Assembly: GCA_032881465.1 (NCBI GenBank)
Contig: CP126168.1
Coordinates: 1,426,001-1,490,000, forward strand
Direction: 5' to 3'
DNA from: Parvibaculaceae bacterium PLY_AMNH_Bact1
GTDB taxonomy: Bacteria; Pseudomonadota; Alphaproteobacteria; Parvibaculales; Parvibaculaceae
DNA: 64,000 nucleotides
The translations under genes were made by a program, and so were the position numbers. Under the pieces are notes generated by a model, which saw nothing but the letters and a program-made list of their open reading frames with translations, was not told where the DNA came from and did no database searches. Shown here in pieces: positions 46,476-57,644 of this stretch (the stretch's first letter is position 1; every line of letters begins with the position of its first letter).

Positions 46476-47963
46476 CGCGAAACGGACAGCCTCTTCAGCG
46501 GCGCGGAAGAGCGCTTTTGCCTTGTTCACAGACTCTGCATACTCATATTCAGGCGTTGAATCAGCAACGACGCCGCCTCCAGCCTGAACATACATTTTGC
46601 CGTCTTTGACGACGGCGGTTCGCAGAACGATGCAGGTATCCATGTCGCCACCGGCGGAGAAATAGCCAACGAGGCCTGCATAGGCACCACGTTTTTCAAG
46701 CTCCAGCTCGTCAATGATCTCCATGGCACGCACTTTGGGCGCACCAGAAACAGTCCCCGCCGGGTGCCCGGCAATCAGTGCGGCAATGGCATCAAAACGG
46801 GGATCGAGATCACCTTCCACATTCGACACGATATGAATGAGATGGGATGTGTATTGCAGCGCGAACTGGTCTGTCACCTCGACGGAGCCGAGTTTCGAGA
46901 CACGCCCAACATCATTTCGTCCCAGATCTAAAAGCATCAGGTGCTCTGCGCGTTCCTTTGGATCGCTGAGCAGGTCTTCTGCAATTGCCTCGTCTTCTGC
47001 GCGGTTTGCACCTCTGTGACGCGTGCCTGCGATAGGGCGAATGGTGACCTTCCCGTCCCGCACGCGCACGAGAATTTCCGGACTTGAACCAACCAACGAG
47101 AAGCCTTCAAAATTCAGAAAGAAGAGATAGGGCGATGGATTGATCCGGCGCAGCGCCCGGTAGAGCGCAAAGGGGGGAAGTTCAAAATCTGTCTCAAAGC
47201 GTTGGCTGAGGACCGCCTGAAAAATGTCCCCTGCAGCGATGTACTCTTTTGCGCGGGCGACCATATCGAAATAGGTCTCCTTTGGGGTATTGGAGGTCGG
47301 TGCAGGCAAGGCTGCGACATCCACCTCAGGTTCAGCATGAGGCAGGGTCTGATCAAAACGAGAGATTGTTCGCTCAAGCCGGTCGAGCGCTTTCTCATAA
47401 GCCATTTTGGCTGTGGTGCCTTCGTTAGGTCGCACGGGCGTAACGAGGATGACCTCGTCTTTAACTGAGTCAAAAACGGCGATCATTGTCGGGCGCAGAA
47501 AAAGCCCGTCGGGCAGACCCAATGCATCCGGGTTTTCGTTCGGCAGGTTTTCCATCAACCGGACGCCGTCATAACCCATATATCCGAAAACGCCCGCTGA
47601 CATGGGCGGCAGGTCCTCAGGCAGATCAACATGAGCACTTTCTATGAAATCTCGAAGAGCATCCAGGGTGCCTTTGCCACAAGCCTCAAATGCAGAAGGG
47701 TTATGTTCTGCGTTCAGGTTGAGGGACGGATTGTCGCCTTGTGCCTTCCAGATTGCGTCTGGGTTCAAGCCGATGATGGAATACCGGCCACGCGTATCGC
47801 CACCTTCAACGGATTCCAAGAGGAAGCTGTTGGGCTGTTCTGCAGCAATCTTGAGGTAAACAGAGACCGGTGTTTCCAAGTCAGCAACCAGCCGCGTCCA
47901 GACAACCTGAGCCACCCCATTGGAGTAGACAGACTCAAAATCGTCAAACGCTGGATGAAACAT
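46452..47963 (-). CDS. trpE: Anthranilate synthase component I
   Basis: Chorismate to anthranilate, the first step of tryptophan synthesis. The ATG at 47963 gives 503 residues and the family-like start. The frame runs back to a TTG at 48017 but would overlap a hairpin. The N-terminal feedback site is ESVEGGDTRGRYSIIG (LLES-type). Catalytic segments include PIAGTRHRGANRAEDEAI, MLLDLGRNDVGRVSK, and TVSGAPKVRAMEIIDELE. It is separate from trpGDC. I see no Trp-codon leader, only a hairpin upstream. Its 3' end overlaps the yibQ-like gene. Confidence 0.95.
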   Translation of the reverse strand: MFHPAFDDFESVYSNGVAQVVWTRLVADLETPVSVYLKIAAEQPNSFLLESVEGGDTRGRYSIIGLNPDAIWKAQGDNPSLNLNAEHNPSAFEACGKGTLDALRDFIESAHVDLPEDLPPMSAGVFGYMGYDGVRLMENLPNENPDALGLPDGLFLRPTMIAVFDSVKDEVILVTPVRPNEGTTAKMAYEKALDRLERTISRFDQTLPHAEPEVDVAALPAPTSNTPKETYFDMVARAKEYIAAGDIFQAVLSQRFETDFELPPFALYRALRRINPSPYLFFLNFEGFSLVGSSPEILVRVRDGKVTIRPIAGTRHRGANRAEDEAIAEDLLSDPKERAEHLMLLDLGRNDVGRVSKLGSVEVTDQFALQYTSHLIHIVSNVEGDLDPRFDAIAALIAGHPAGTVSGAPKVRAMEIIDELELEKRGAYAGLVGYFSAGGDMDTCIVLRTAVVKDGKMYVQAGGGVVADSTPEYEYAESVNKAKALFRAAEEAVRFASEAGRGQ

Positions 47964-48008
47964 GAAACTTACTAACCCAAGCTGTGCCGGGGCAGTCTCC
48001 TTAAAGAG

Positions 48009-48048
48009 CGTTTTCAAAAAAGTTGCAGACTTTTATGGTTCGAAAACG
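48009..48048 (-). other. Nested hairpin upstream of trpE
   Basis: On the minus strand, CGTTTTC pairs with GAAAACG as outer arms, and AAAAGT pairs with ACTTTT inside with a CTGCA loop. It lies 46-85 nt before the trpE ATG and after the ppiD stop. It may be a weak terminator of ppiD or a leader element of trpE. Confidence 0.4.
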
Positions 48049-48133
48049 CGACAAATAAACAATGCGAGCGTCTCTCGTGATTCCGTTTATGTGGGAAACA
48101 CTTGAGCCAAATAGGTTGCGTTATGCGGCTGGG

Positions 48134-50032
48134 TCAGCCGCCGGTCCCTGGCGAAAACATCTGATCCAGAAGCCCATAGTTCACCTCAACCTCATACTTC
48201 TCTTGCAACGCCACGACAAGAGCAGCGATGAGATCATCGGAAGCTGTAGTTTTGAGTCCATCCTCGATCTCTGAAAGCTCATCTGTGCCATCGCCTGGTT
48301 CGGGTGTTTGGATTGAAGCGACCTGCATCAACACCATACTGTCTCCAAATCCGGCAAGGGCATGGGTGAACTTGTCGATGGGTGTTGCAAACACATTTGT
48401 GACGCCAATGCGAGAGAAGGTTTCGTTGTTGAACTGACGGACCATGAGCGGAGAGGTGAGGGGCGCACGGCCAAACTCTTCTGCGATTTTGTCTATGCTC
48501 TCACCAAGATTACCGCGCTCGACGAGCGATTGCGCCAGCTTTTCGAGAAGCACTTTGCGTTGTTCGCGTTTCCAGAGAGCGATGACATCCTCGCGAACTT
48601 CTTCAAGTGGATTCAACTCAGCAGGCGTAACATCGATTACCTCAACCCAGAAATACCCTTCATCGTCCAGGTCTCCGGCTGGGATCTCAATCCCGATGTC
48701 ATTTTCGAACACCAAAGGCATCAAGCCTTGAATGCGCGGCATATTCTCTGGTGGTGGCCCGGCGACGGTTAGCCCTTGTTCCGTGACACCTTCGATCACG
48801 ACAAGATCCAATGACTGGCTTCGGGCAATTTCAGCGAGCAGGGCGCCACCGGCGCGCTCGTCTTCAATGATATTGTAAATGTCGAACACAGCGTCGGATG
48901 CCTGTTCAGCCACCAGCTCTTTCTGCAGCTCATCACGTACATTTTCAAAGACGGCTGGAACAGCTGGTTTGATGCCGGTAACGATCAAAACGACAGGGCC
49001 AAGTGGGCCATCGATAGGGTCACTGACTTCTCCGTCTTCCAGTGCGAAGGCGGCGGTCCCAATGTCGGCACTAAGGAAGCCTGCAATTGTCGCATCGCTG
49101 AGGGTGACATCATCGATATTGAGATCAATGTCTGTCAGCACTGTTTCAATCGCCGTACCGGCGCGCAGTTTCTCGCTAATCTCGAGCGCTTTAGTCGAGT
49201 CGGGAGCTGGGATTTGGACAACAGATCTTGTTTCCTGCTGGTCATATGAACCACGACGGTCTTCGAATTCTGAGCGCAATACGTCTTCATCGACCGCAAG
49301 AGTGGGGGCAATGTCGCTTGGTTGGATTGTGACAACGCTGAAGGATCGGGTTTCCGGACGGGTAAACCGGATGGCGGCTTGGCTGTGATAGGCCTCAAGC
49401 ACGTCTTCTGCGGGGTCTTCGATATTATCAACAAGGTCCGGCGGCAACGTGACGTAACGAACATTGCGGCGTTCATAGCGATATTCGTAGAGAGCTTCGG
49501 CGAGACCAGCAGCAGGAGTTGCGCCAGCCGTGACAGTTGAAAGCAGCTGATCGCGTGTCAGAAACTCACGACGGTCGGTAACGAATACCTGTTCTGAGAT
49601 TTGATTTTGAACAAGTGCAAACTCGAAGGTCTGGCGGTCAAACCGTCCGAACGCGCCGAAAAAAGTCTCATCTGTACGAATGTCATTCGCGACCATCTCA
49701 TCTGATGCAGTCAGACCAAGAGAACGGGCCTCTTCAGACAAAACCGCAGAACCAGCCAACTGCGACAGAACACGTCGGTCAATTCCGTAGCGCCGACCAT
49801 CCTGCGGTGACACATATTGACCGATTTGGTCGCTGAAGTCGTCGAGGCGTTGCGCATACTCAGCATTGAACCGTTGCGCACTAATTTCGGTTTCGCCCGC
49901 GGTGAGAACCGTGTCGCTCCCAAACCCCGTGAGGATGTCACCAATACCCCAAACTGCGAAGGCAGCCACCAGCGGGATGATGATGAGGTAAGCGACCCAG
50001 CCGCTTGCTGTTTTTCTCAGTTGGTGGAGCAT
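48134..50032 (-). CDS. ppiD: PpiD-like peptidylprolyl isomerase / periplasmic chaperone
   Basis: A membrane-anchored periplasmic folding factor of 632 residues. It has an N-terminal single span (about residues 13-34, VAYLIIIPLVAAFAVWGIGDIL), a SurA_N-like helical region (residues ~40-190), and a parvulin-type rotamase domain around residues 265-365. A long C-terminal chaperone part follows. In this clade rotamase activity is often lost, and the chaperone role toward proteins emerging from Sec is the known one. It is divergent from tpiA and has a good promoter upstream. Confidence 0.9.
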   Translation of the reverse strand: MLHQLRKTASGWVAYLIIIPLVAAFAVWGIGDILTGFGSDTVLTAGETEISAQRFNAEYAQRLDDFSDQIGQYVSPQDGRRYGIDRRVLSQLAGSAVLSEEARSLGLTASDEMVANDIRTDETFFGAFGRFDRQTFEFALVQNQISEQVFVTDRREFLTRDQLLSTVTAGATPAAGLAEALYEYRYERRNVRYVTLPPDLVDNIEDPAEDVLEAYHSQAAIRFTRPETRSFSVVTIQPSDIAPTLAVDEDVLRSEFEDRRGSYDQQETRSVVQIPAPDSTKALEISEKLRAGTAIETVLTDIDLNIDDVTLSDATIAGFLSADIGTAAFALEDGEVSDPIDGPLGPVVLIVTGIKPAVPAVFENVRDELQKELVAEQASDAVFDIYNIIEDERAGGALLAEIARSQSLDLVVIEGVTEQGLTVAGPPPENMPRIQGLMPLVFENDIGIEIPAGDLDDEGYFWVEVIDVTPAELNPLEEVREDVIALWKREQRKVLLEKLAQSLVERGNLGESIDKIAEEFGRAPLTSPLMVRQFNNETFSRIGVTNVFATPIDKFTHALAGFGDSMVLMQVASIQTPEPGDGTDELSEIEDGLKTTASDDLIAALVVALQEKYEVEVNYGLLDQMFSPGTGG

Positions 50033-50105
50033 GTGCGTATTGTCTTTCGCCGCCTGGCAGTAAGTGTAAAAAGAGACGCCAAATCAGCGCCTCCAGACGG
50101 GGCGC

Positions 50106-50135
50106 ATGATACGGGCGTGGTCTAGTTAAGGGCAA
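50106..50135 (-). promoter_or_regulatory. Promoter of the ppiD-like gene
   Basis: On the minus strand, -35 TTGCCC (50130-50135) and -10 TATCAT (50106-50111) with 18 nt between them lie about 75 nt before the ATG. On the plus strand, a weaker TTGGCG (50175-50180) with TAAACG (50198-50203) could serve tpiA. Confidence 0.45.
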
Positions 50136-50245
50136 GTGGCATAAAAGAAAATTGGCATGGGCAACGGCTCTTTCTTGGCGCATGCTGACAGTTCTGGTAA
50201 ACGCAGACACAAAGTGCACTAGAGAGCTTTCAGGGAGACGAGAAA

Positions 50246-51007
50246 ATGGCTGCTAGAAAACCCAAACCGTTGGTTGCCGGCAATTGGAAGATGAACGGCC
50301 TGAAAGCCTCGGTGAAAGAGGTAAACGCTCTAAACACAAAGCTTAAGAAGGCCGGGCGAGTGCCGTGTGAAGTGCTGATTTGCCCGCCTATGCCTTCCGT
50401 CCAGGCCTTCGCCGCCAAGACAAAAGGCAGCAAGGTGGCCATCGGCGCGCAGGATTGCCATGCCAATCAGAGCGGAGCTCATACCGGGGACGTGAGCGCT
50501 GAAATGCTCAAAGATGTCGGCGCCAAATTCGTCATCGTCGGCCACTCAGAGCGTCGTGCCGATCATGGGGAAACCAATGCTGAGGTGAAGGCGAAAGCGC
50601 TGGCAGCACATCGGGCAGGCATTACCGCAATTGTCTGTGTTGGAGAGACAGAAAAAGAGCGAAATGCGGGCGACACCCTCAAAATCATCACCAGCCAGCT
50701 CAAGGGCTCTTTGGACGACGGTTTCACCTCCAAAAATACGGTCATTGCCTATGAGCCTGTTTGGGCCATCGGAACCGGTCGCACGCCAACGCCTGAAGAT
50801 GTCGCCAAGGTCCATGCCCATATTCGCAAGCGCCTGACCGCGCGATTTGCAAGCGGCGGTGACGCTTTCCGGATCCTCTATGGTGGGTCGGTCAAACCAT
50901 CAAACGCAGAAGAACTTATGAGTGTACCGAACGTGAATGGGGCTCTGGTCGGTGGCGCTAGCCTGAAAGCTGCAGACTTCTTCGGGATCATCTCCGCCTA
51001 TCTTTGA
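50246..51007 (+). CDS. tpiA: Triosephosphate isomerase
   Basis: Glycolytic TIM barrel interconverting DHAP and GAP. The 253-residue protein has GNWKMNG with the catalytic Lys, the electrophilic His in VGHSERR, the catalytic Glu in [11 protein letters not shown] and the phosphate loop [17 protein letters not shown] precedes the ATG. It appears to be monocistronic. The convergent DUF4386 gene ends 50 nt downstream. Confidence 0.97.
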   Translation: MAARKPKPLVAGNWKMNGLKASVKEVNALNTKLKKAGRVPCEVLICPPMPSVQAFAAKTKGSKVAIGAQDCHANQSGAHTGDVSAEMLKDVGAKFVIVGHSERRADHGETNAEVKAKALAAHRAGITAIVCVGETEKERNAGDTLKIITSQLKGSLDDGFTSKNTVIAYEPVWAIGTGRTPTPEDVAKVHAHIRKRLTARFASGGDAFRILYGGSVKPSNAEELMSVPNVNGALVGGASLKAADFFGIISAYL

Positions 51008-51057
51008 GACTTCTCGGAAATTGAATCTGAAAAGCGCTCCAAGTGTTTGAAATTAGG

Positions 51058-51864
51058 CTAACTTAATAGGGTCGGGGCCACCATTGCGCCGTATAGAATG
51101 AGCGCCGTGACCCCAAAGCCCACACCCAGATTAGGGGCGGCGTCGAGGTCTCTGCGCTGAATCAGCTGCCAGGCGAGCCCAAAATGCAGGATCGCGAGTA
51201 GGGGCAGGCCGAAATTGGTAATCAGCGCCAGCGCACTTTCGGCGTACCCCATTTGCTCGGCCGCCAGGATGAACAGGATAGGGCTGAAGGCCATCGCCAT
51301 CGTGCCGAGGCGCGGATCGAGGACACGGGATCTTCGGATACCTAATCCCGCAAAAAACAGCCAGAAGCCCATGGCAATATTAGACAAATGCTCGCCAACC
51401 AGCATGCCTGCGTACCGATTGAAACTTCCTTCAATGAGCCCGATCATCTCTTTGGCTGACGCGCTGATCGTTGGGTCTGCCATCTGTTCTGCGAGATAGG
51501 GTATCAAAATGGCCCACCGCCCAAATCCCATTGCCTGACCGAGGCCCGTAATGGTGCCGAAAATGAGGGCCAGGGTGACGAGGCCGCCTCGATACGGCCT
51601 CAACGCGAGAGCCAGAAAAACGGCCGCAAAGATCTGGGTAAATCCAGACATTGTGAGCGCCCAATAGGTAGCCACAATGATGGGCTGGTTTTCCCGAAAC
51701 AGCGCCAGGCGCTCCTGCGTCGGGAGCCGGAGTACATCGGGAAACTGAAATTCGACAGCAAGAGCCGTAAAACCGCCAAAAAGAATGACGATATGCAAAA
51801 CAAGAAAACCAGCAGCGGCAAAGTAAATCGAACGCGTTGCCTGTTGAGGCCGTGAATTGGACAT
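51058..51864 (-). CDS. DUF4386-like integral membrane protein
   Basis: A 268-residue protein with about seven hydrophobic segments. The pattern is that of the DUF4386 family, whose function is unknown. It starts at the ATG at 51864, which has AGGAGA about 8 nt upstream. The frame continues to 51918 without support. It is divergent from the AraC-type regulator with a 97-nt shared promoter region, so the regulator probably controls it (inference). Confidence 0.75.
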   Translation of the reverse strand: MSNSRPQQATRSIYFAAAGFLVLHIVILFGGFTALAVEFQFPDVLRLPTQERLALFRENQPIIVATYWALTMSGFTQIFAAVFLALALRPYRGGLVTLALIFGTITGLGQAMGFGRWAILIPYLAEQMADPTISASAKEMIGLIEGSFNRYAGMLVGEHLSNIAMGFWLFFAGLGIRRSRVLDPRLGTMAMAFSPILFILAAEQMGYAESALALITNFGLPLLAILHFGLAWQLIQRRDLDAAPNLGVGFGVTALILYGAMVAPTLLS

Positions 51865-51961
51865 GAATTCGGTCTCCTGAGAAGATCTATCCTGACTTCG
51901 AGGTATCTCTTCTGGCAATCAAAGACTTGAATATCTCCGCCACAGACCAAAGATTCTGATA

Positions 51962-52972
51962 ATGGCTATCGTGACCCACAGGGCGCCCAGCACCAAGAAC
52001 AGACCGGAAACCGCGGATGGTTGGACCAGTTCCGGCCTGACAGCCTTGGTGATCCGTGGCCTTGAAGCCCGCCGACCCGACCTGCTGCCACCCTCGCTCG
52101 TTATGCCGGAATGCACCCATACCGCCCGCGCGCCCGCAGGCTTCAAGCGGGATATGTTGGCCAAAGCCTATGCGGCGGGCGGGGCCGCCTTGATCCTGGA
52201 TTTACGTGAGGATTTAAAGCGTGTGGGCTTTGATCCAATTCTGCACGTCCTTCGCCGCTCGCGAACGCCGGGAGTACTGGCCGAAAAATGGCAGCGGTTT
52301 GAACGCTACACCCACTCCACAAACCGGCTCGACCTAACCCCTGATGGGCCAAACGCTTTTGAAACACTGCGCTACAAAAACACCGGGGGAGTAACCCATC
52401 CGGCGGAAGATTTGCTCATGTTAGGCGTGGTTGCCACGATTCTGGAGCAGATAGGCGCTGTGGGCGTGTCAGTCAAATTGACCCCTGAGACGGACGATCC
52501 GCTCACGCTCATTAAAGCAGGGCGGATTGAAACAGGTGATGAAGTGCTGCCCGTCAGTTCTGCGATGGGACGGATCGAATGGCTGGATTTTGTCCCTGTG
52601 GCCCCAACAAACAGCGATACAGACAGGCTGATCGTCTATGGCGGCAACGAAGACCAGCCAGTAACAGGAGCTATAACACGGCTGATTTCCTCCGATGTAG
52701 CGCGGGTTTGGGCGTGGCCGGTGATTTCCCGTGAACTCGGTCAGCCGGTTCGCAGCCTGCAAAGATCGCTCTCAAATGAAGAAACGAGCCTTTCAGAGCT
52801 TGTCCGCGCGGTGAGGGTCCGCGAGGCCTGTAACTTGTTGGAAGCAGATGAGCTTTCCCTAACCCAGATAGGCTTTTGGTGCGGTTTTTCTGACAGTGCC
52901 CATTTCAGTCGAGACTTCAAAAAGTCCTTGGGCATGCCACCCAGCGTCTACCGGGCCTCAAGTCTGGGATAG
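51962..52972 (+). CDS. AraC family transcriptional regulator
   Basis: A 336-residue regulator with the N-terminal effector domain of the arabinose-binding AraC type (residues ~15-195). The double helix-turn-helix lies at the C-terminus (residues ~240-335), with RELGQPVRSLQRSLSNE in the first and the diagnostic second-HTH segment LTQIGFWCGFSDSAHFSRDFKKSLGMPPSVYR. The effector is unknown. It is divergent from the DUF4386-like gene, its most likely target. The ribosome site is weak. Confidence 0.9.
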   Translation: MAIVTHRAPSTKNRPETADGWTSSGLTALVIRGLEARRPDLLPPSLVMPECTHTARAPAGFKRDMLAKAYAAGGAALILDLREDLKRVGFDPILHVLRRSRTPGVLAEKWQRFERYTHSTNRLDLTPDGPNAFETLRYKNTGGVTHPAEDLLMLGVVATILEQIGAVGVSVKLTPETDDPLTLIKAGRIETGDEVLPVSSAMGRIEWLDFVPVAPTNSDTDRLIVYGGNEDQPVTGAITRLISSDVARVWAWPVISRELGQPVRSLQRSLSNEETSLSELVRAVRVREACNLLEADELSLTQIGFWCGFSDSAHFSRDFKKSLGMPPSVYRASSLG

Positions 52973-53015
52973 TCAGAGATATTTAGCGGTTCTGGGCTGG
53001 CAAAACGGACATTTG

Positions 53016-53073
53016 TGGGCTAGAAAACGCCCGGCCTGAGTTCAGGCCGTGAATTCATCGTTTGGGCTAGAAA
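53016..53073 (+). other. Direct repeats flanking a palindrome in the secG leader
   Basis: The 11-mer TGGGCTAGAAA occurs at 53016-53026 and again at 53063-53073. Between them is the perfect palindrome GGCCTGA-GT-TCAGGCC (53033-53048). The second repeat can form TGGG-CTAGAAA-CCCA. It may combine a terminator for the araC-type gene with a secG leader element. Confidence 0.45.
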
Positions 53074-53095
53074 CCCAGCCACTGAGGAGCCACCT

Positions 53096-53479
53096 ATGGC
53101 CACCATTCTGCTTGTGATCCATCTGTTGATCGCAATTGCACTTGTTGCCACGATTTTACTGCAACGCTCAGAGGGCGGCGCATTGGGTATCGGTGGCGGC
53201 GGTGGCGGCGGACTGGTGTCCAATCGCGGCGCGGGTAACCTGCTGAGCCGGGCTTCGGCTATTTTGGCCGGTCTCTTCTTCTTGACCAGCATCAGCCTGA
53301 CGCTTCTCTACAAGCAGGAAGGTGGAAATGCCTCGATCCTGGACACAGTTCCGGTGGATCAGTCAGCGCCATCAGTGCCCAACACGGATGGTGATGCGGC
53401 TCCTGCAATACCAGCCCCGACTCCATTGGGGGCTGAAGAGCCAGCATCGCAAGGTCCACTTGTTCCACGCGCCGAGTAA
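53096..53479 (+). CDS. secG: Preprotein translocase subunit SecG
   Basis: Small non-essential subunit of the SecYEG channel. The 127-residue protein has two spans (residues ~3-22 and ~57-76). Between them is the SecG loop LLQRSEGGALGIGGGGGGGLVSNRGAGNLLSR. The C-terminal tail is Pro/Ala-rich and periplasmic or cytoplasmic, as often in alphaproteobacteria. GAGGAG precedes the ATG. The position upstream of pyrG is conserved in this class. Confidence 0.93.
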   Translation: MATILLVIHLLIAIALVATILLQRSEGGALGIGGGGGGGLVSNRGAGNLLSRASAILAGLFFLTSISLTLLYKQEGGNASILDTVPVDQSAPSVPNTDGDAAPAIPAPTPLGAEEPASQGPLVPRAE

Positions 53480-53576
53480 TGCTCCCGGAAACCGGGGCAT
53501 CTTAGCCACTGTCTTAAAGAAATTCTCTGCAGCGCGTTTATCCGCTTCGAATCGCTGTGCGTTCCATATAGTTTGA

Positions 53577-55214
<1,638 letters not shown>

Positions 55215-55235
55215 CGCCGCGATGTTGCTTGGTGA

Positions 55236-56690
55236 CTAAGAACGCCAGTCCTGTGCAAAAGAAGTAGCACTTGGCATCTCATAAGCGCGGCAGGATTGTG
55301 GCAGCCAAACCCGGGCTGTCGTTCCGGCACCTTTTTCGCTTTTAAGTTCGAACGAGCCACCCAATAGCTCAACCAGTTGTGTGGTGATCGCGAGCCCCAA
55401 GCCTGATCCTTCCACATCACCGACGGTCACGTCAGGGCCGGCGCGCCAGAAGGGAGCTGTAGCTTTTTGAAGCTCCTCGACGCTCATACCGACGCCATTA
55501 TCGATGACTTCAAACAAAAGCCGTCCATCCTCGCAGATGGTGGCCCTGAACAGAACGCTACCACGCTCAGGCGTATATTTTAGTGCGTTGGTGAGCAGGT
55601 TTACGAATATCTGGCGAAACCGCTGTTTGTCTGATGACAGGAATGCAAGCGCCGGATCGCACTCTGACTGGACGAAAATGTCTTTGCTATCCGCGCGATG
55701 CGCGACCAAGGACAAACAGCTGTCTAGAACCTGCGGAACATCGAACGTCGCGAGCGTCACTTTAAGCTGGCCTTTTTCAACAAGGACCAGGTCATGGAGG
55801 TCTTCTAGGATTGAGGTTAGATGATTGCCCGCGTCGGTAATGTCCTGGACATATTCAAGATATTTGGGATTCCCGATAGGACCCATGGTCTCCAATTTCA
55901 TCGCTTGAGAGAAACCAACGACGGCGTTCAATGGTGTCCGCAATTCGTGGCTGAGATGAGCAATAAATGTGTCTTTTGCATCATTCCGCTCCTCAGCAAC
56001 GTCCGCCTCAAAACCTCTCGCCATCGCTTGTCGCAGAGATTCCTGAACCTGCAAATCATGTTTGTGGTAGGCAATAACGCGATTGTAGGTCTTGTATCGT
56101 GCAATGAACGTGGCAGCGCTTATGCCAGCAGCGCTCAGAAACATGAAGGTATAGTGGCTAAGGATTTGGGCGTCGTAGGTCACAACCTGTTGCAGGATCA
56201 GCCACGCGATTGCGGTACAACAGAAAAACATGATGAACCACGGGAGTGACAGTACAAAAAGCCCCCATCCGATGAGGATGAGGGCAAGGTTTGTCGCCTG
56301 CATCAGATCATCGGTCAGATAGATATGCATCGACGCATTTAAAAGCACGACAAGCGCAGCGCCGAAGAGGACGGGATTGGCGGCAGTCACAGGAACTTTG
56401 GATCGGTAACTCAGCAGGGAGACGATACCGAAGAAAAGCGAGGTCACAGTTGCTGCTGCAGCAAGCAGAATATTGTGGGGAGCTGGAACAAAAAAGATGT
56501 GCGAAATTCCCAGAAAAAGATAAATCGCCCCGACTATCGCTGCTGTTACCCCCAGCGAGTCACGTGTGATTTCGTCTCGGTCTGCTTGCGTGGCATCTGT
56601 GCATGCGTCTGGCGCAATTGTCTCCTGCGGAGAACTATCTGCGTCTTCAGATTTAGCTGGTCCGTTCACGTCTGCGAGTCCGATCCTCAT
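55236..56690 (-). CDS. Orphan sensor histidine kinase, PleC/DivJ/PdhS-like
   Basis: A 484-residue membrane kinase. After an acidic N-terminal tail come about five or six membrane helices (residues ~46-195) and a short coiled segment. The H-box FIAHLSHELRTPLN follows, with the phospho-acceptor His248 and the extension MGPIGNPKYLEYVQDI that marks the PleC/DivJ/PdhS group. The ATPase domain has N-box NLLTNALKYTPE, G1 DNGVGM and G2 GSGLGLAI. No response regulator is adjacent. Kinases of this group often act on DivK, which is an inference here. Confidence 0.88.
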   Translation of the reverse strand: MRIGLADVNGPAKSEDADSSPQETIAPDACTDATQADRDEITRDSLGVTAAIVGAIYLFLGISHIFFVPAPHNILLAAAATVTSLFFGIVSLLSYRSKVPVTAANPVLFGAALVVLLNASMHIYLTDDLMQATNLALILIGWGLFVLSLPWFIMFFCCTAIAWLILQQVVTYDAQILSHYTFMFLSAAGISAATFIARYKTYNRVIAYHKHDLQVQESLRQAMARGFEADVAEERNDAKDTFIAHLSHELRTPLNAVVGFSQAMKLETMGPIGNPKYLEYVQDITDAGNHLTSILEDLHDLVLVEKGQLKVTLATFDVPQVLDSCLSLVAHRADSKDIFVQSECDPALAFLSSDKQRFRQIFVNLLTNALKYTPERGSVLFRATICEDGRLLFEVIDNGVGMSVEELQKATAPFWRAGPDVTVGDVEGSGLGLAITTQLVELLGGSFELKSEKGAGTTARVWLPQSCRAYEMPSATSFAQDWRS

Positions 56691-56798
56691 CGGGCCGCCT
56701 CATGGCAGCCAGGAACGGACAATTTTGTCAGACAGGGTTTTCTAAAATGCCAACAATCTACGTTAACGGGCGATCTTTATCTGTCTCAATAAGACACA

Positions 56799-57260
56799 TC
56801 ATCCACGTCCTCGATAAGGAGGAACACCCTGATCAGGCAACCAGACTTCTTCAGGCGGGCGACCTGTTTGCCAGAAAACGTCAATAGGAATGCCGCCTCG
56901 CGGGTACCAGTATCCACCGATACGCAGCCATTTTGGCGTCAGCTCTTCGGCAAGTCTGAGCCCAATGCCGACTGTGCAGTCTTCATGAAATGCACCATGA
57001 TTGCGGAAGGACTGCAGGTAGAGTTTAAGTGATTTGGATTCGACCAGGAAATCGCCGGGTACATAGTCGATCACAAGATGCGCAAAATCTGGCTGACCTG
57101 TTACCGGGCAGAGGGAGGTAAATTCCGGGCAGACGAACCTTGCGACATAGTCGGTCCCGGCCTTTGGATTAGGAACACGCTCCAGTGTCGCGAGGTCCGG
57201 GGAGGCTGGAGCCTCGGTCGAACCACCAAGCTGTGTCAGGTTTTCAGTATAGTCCGCCAT
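56799..57260 (-). CDS. queF: NADPH-dependent 7-cyano-7-deazaguanine reductase (unimodular)
   Basis: Reduces preQ0 to preQ1 in queuosine synthesis. The protein (153 residues) is the short T-fold form. The catalytic Cys is in [14 protein letters not shown], with the following Asp, and the substrate-binding Glu is in the [20 protein letters not shown] segment. The ATG at 57260 is used, with AAGGGA inside the queD end as its ribosome site. It is the last gene of the que operon. Confidence 0.95.
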   Translation of the reverse strand: MADYTENLTQLGGSTEAPASPDLATLERVPNPKAGTDYVARFVCPEFTSLCPVTGQPDFAHLVIDYVPGDFLVESKSLKLYLQSFRNHGAFHEDCTVGIGLRLAEELTPKWLRIGGYWYPRGGIPIDVFWQTGRPPEEVWLPDQGVPPYRGRG

Positions 57261-57266
57261 CCGCAA

Positions 57267-57644
57267 TCATCCCTTCGATGCATCGCCAGGGCCATCATAC
57301 ACACACCCCTCGCGGCAGCTATCGCGGTGGATCTCAACCCGTGACAAGCGGCGGAGTTTTGGTGAAAGACGACCCCAGATCCAAACACAGATGTTTTCTA
57401 GCGTGGGAACAGAGAGGCCTTCAATCTCATTGAGGCAGCGGTGATCAAGGTCGGCTTTTACTTCGTTCAGAACATCCAGCAGACTGCCGAACTCGCGAAT
57501 GAGCCCGGTTTCTGGGTCAGGCTCACCTTCCATCCAGACAACAGCGCGGAAGGAGTGTCCATGCAAACGGCTATTCGGGTGCCCGGCCGGAGCCGAAGGT
57601 AGAAAATGCGCAGCCTCAAAACCGAATTCTTTGTAGATACGCAT
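57267..57644 (-). CDS. queD: 6-carboxy-5,6,7,8-tetrahydropterin synthase
   Basis: Converts dihydroneopterin triphosphate to 6-carboxytetrahydropterin. The 125-residue T-fold protein has the zinc ligands His in FEAAHFLP and RLHGHSF, and the catalytic region GLIREFGSLLDVLNEVKADLDHRCLNE with Asp/His. The ATG at 57644 overlaps the queE stop by 1 nt (TGATG). The TTG one codon upstream is less likely. Confidence 0.94.
   Translation of the reverse strand: MRIYKEFGFEAAHFLPSAPAGHPNSRLHGHSFRAVVWMEGEPDPETGLIREFGSLLDVLNEVKADLDHRCLNEIEGLSVPTLENICVWIWGRLSPKLRRLSRVEIHRDSCREGCVYDGPGDASKG

Noticed and set aside
56702-56887. Small plus-strand frame upstream of and overlapping the queF 3' end
   Set aside because: Half of it is antisense to the well-conserved queF C-terminus, and there is no clear ribosome site.
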